Shown here piece after piece: positions 32,355-32,524 of a stretch of DNA of 32,524 nt. The stretch comes from Lachnospiraceae bacterium (GTDB taxonomy: Bacteria; Bacillota; Clostridia; Lachnospirales; Lachnospiraceae): positions 1-32,524 of the forward strand of contig JAFVBE010000042.1 in the NCBI GenBank assembly GCA_017480195.1, written 5' to 3'. Both the position numbers and the translations under genes were made by a program. Within the stretch, counting starts at the first letter, position 1. Each line of letters starts with the position of its first letter. The notes beneath the pieces were generated by a model, which worked only from the letters and a program-made list of their open reading frames with translations, was not told where the DNA came from and did no database searches.

Positions 32355-32524
32355 TTACGCCCCTCACCTTCGTTCGGCGGCAAGTCGTCGCAGTGCATTT
32401 GAAGTTATGCTGCTTTGCAGCATAAGCACTGCTCCTAAATATGTTACGCCCCCTCACCTTCGTTCGGCGGCAAGTCGTCGCAGTGCATTTGAAGTTATGC
32501 TGCTTTGCAGCATAAGCACTGCTC
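32355..32524. repeat. 90-bp tandem repeat upstream of the ACT gene, running off the window
   Basis: The 75 bases 32360-32434 are repeated exactly at 32450-32524 (period 90), and the sequence ends inside the second copy, so further copies may follow. Each unit has CCCTCACCTTCGTTCGGCGG and a two-part hairpin: TTATGCTGC-TTT-GCAGCATAA (32405-32425) flanked by GCAGTGC / GCACTGC (32390-32396, 32426-32432). No ORF is evident. It occupies the presumed 5' leader or promoter region of the ACT-PFL operon. Confidence 0.85.

Noticed and set aside
32355-32524. CRISPR-like array at the right edge
   Set aside because: The repeated part is 75 of 90 bases, with no short repeat and unique spacer pattern and no cas genes; it is a plain tandem duplication.

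Overview
The window looks like a chromosomal segment of a low-GC anaerobic Firmicute, most likely a Lachnospiraceae-type clostridium. That placement rests on three things: a SUF operon led by an Rrf2 regulator, an L27 with the cleavable N-terminal extension next to its Prp protease, and the gene neighbourhood radical SAM, DUF2344, RNase G, L21, Prp, L27, Obg, YhbY, NadD, YqeK, RsfS. It is inferred from protein character and gene order, not from a database search. Almost every gene is on the minus strand. Only a SpoVB-like flippase and a Cu/Zn-superoxide-dismutase-like protein are clearly plus-strand, with one speculative 44-residue plus-strand ORF.

Region by region: 1-1660 holds the start of gap (truncated by the window edge), a PHP-family phosphatase and a small coiled-coil protein. 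1660-4441 is a BlaI/BlaR1-like repressor and membrane-protease pair with a large palindrome over its promoter. 4476-11529 is iron-sulfur cluster assembly: a free-standing NifS/IscS-type cysteine desulfurase, then an operon rrf2-sufC-sufB-sufD-sufS-sufU with a consensus promoter and a palindromic operator over the -35 box. 11650-13035 is the flippase. 13061-16527 is a TPP-riboswitch-controlled thiamine or thiamine-precursor uptake operon (thiamine-binding protein, permease, lipoprotein, ATPase). 16528-18422 is an AT-rich accessory patch with a PD-(D/E)XK (Rpn-like) nuclease gene between two similar terminator repeats, plus small ORFs and a probable frameshifted remnant. 18423-22176 is one run yhbY-nadD-yqeK-rsfS-HD-GYP-hypothetical. 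22191-24598 is rplU-prp-rpmA-(terminator)-obgE with a promoter and leader. 24664-26799 is the SOD-like gene facing an LCP cell-wall enzyme. 26842-32332 is ACT protein, PFL/UPF0210 protein, B12-binding radical SAM protein, DUF2344 protein and RNase G.

The least ordinary material is between genes. Two roughly 190-210 bp palindromic elements share a loop sequence (AACTCGCTT, then A or T, then GCTC). One splits sufC from sufB. The other lies between the TPP aptamer and the first thiamine gene, where the riboswitch expression platform should be. Other repeats include a 90-bp tandem repeat at the right edge, a 79-bp tandem repeat after yqeK with a relative between obgE and yhbY, and a GC-rich block that seems to supply the last codons of sufU. 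A 44-codon ORF at 16993-17127 has a strong ribosome-binding site whose exact complement lies at the end of the ORF, which suggests either translational self-occlusion or the terminal repeats of a tiny mobile element. No CRISPR array, tRNA, rRNA, prophage or complete insertion sequence was seen.
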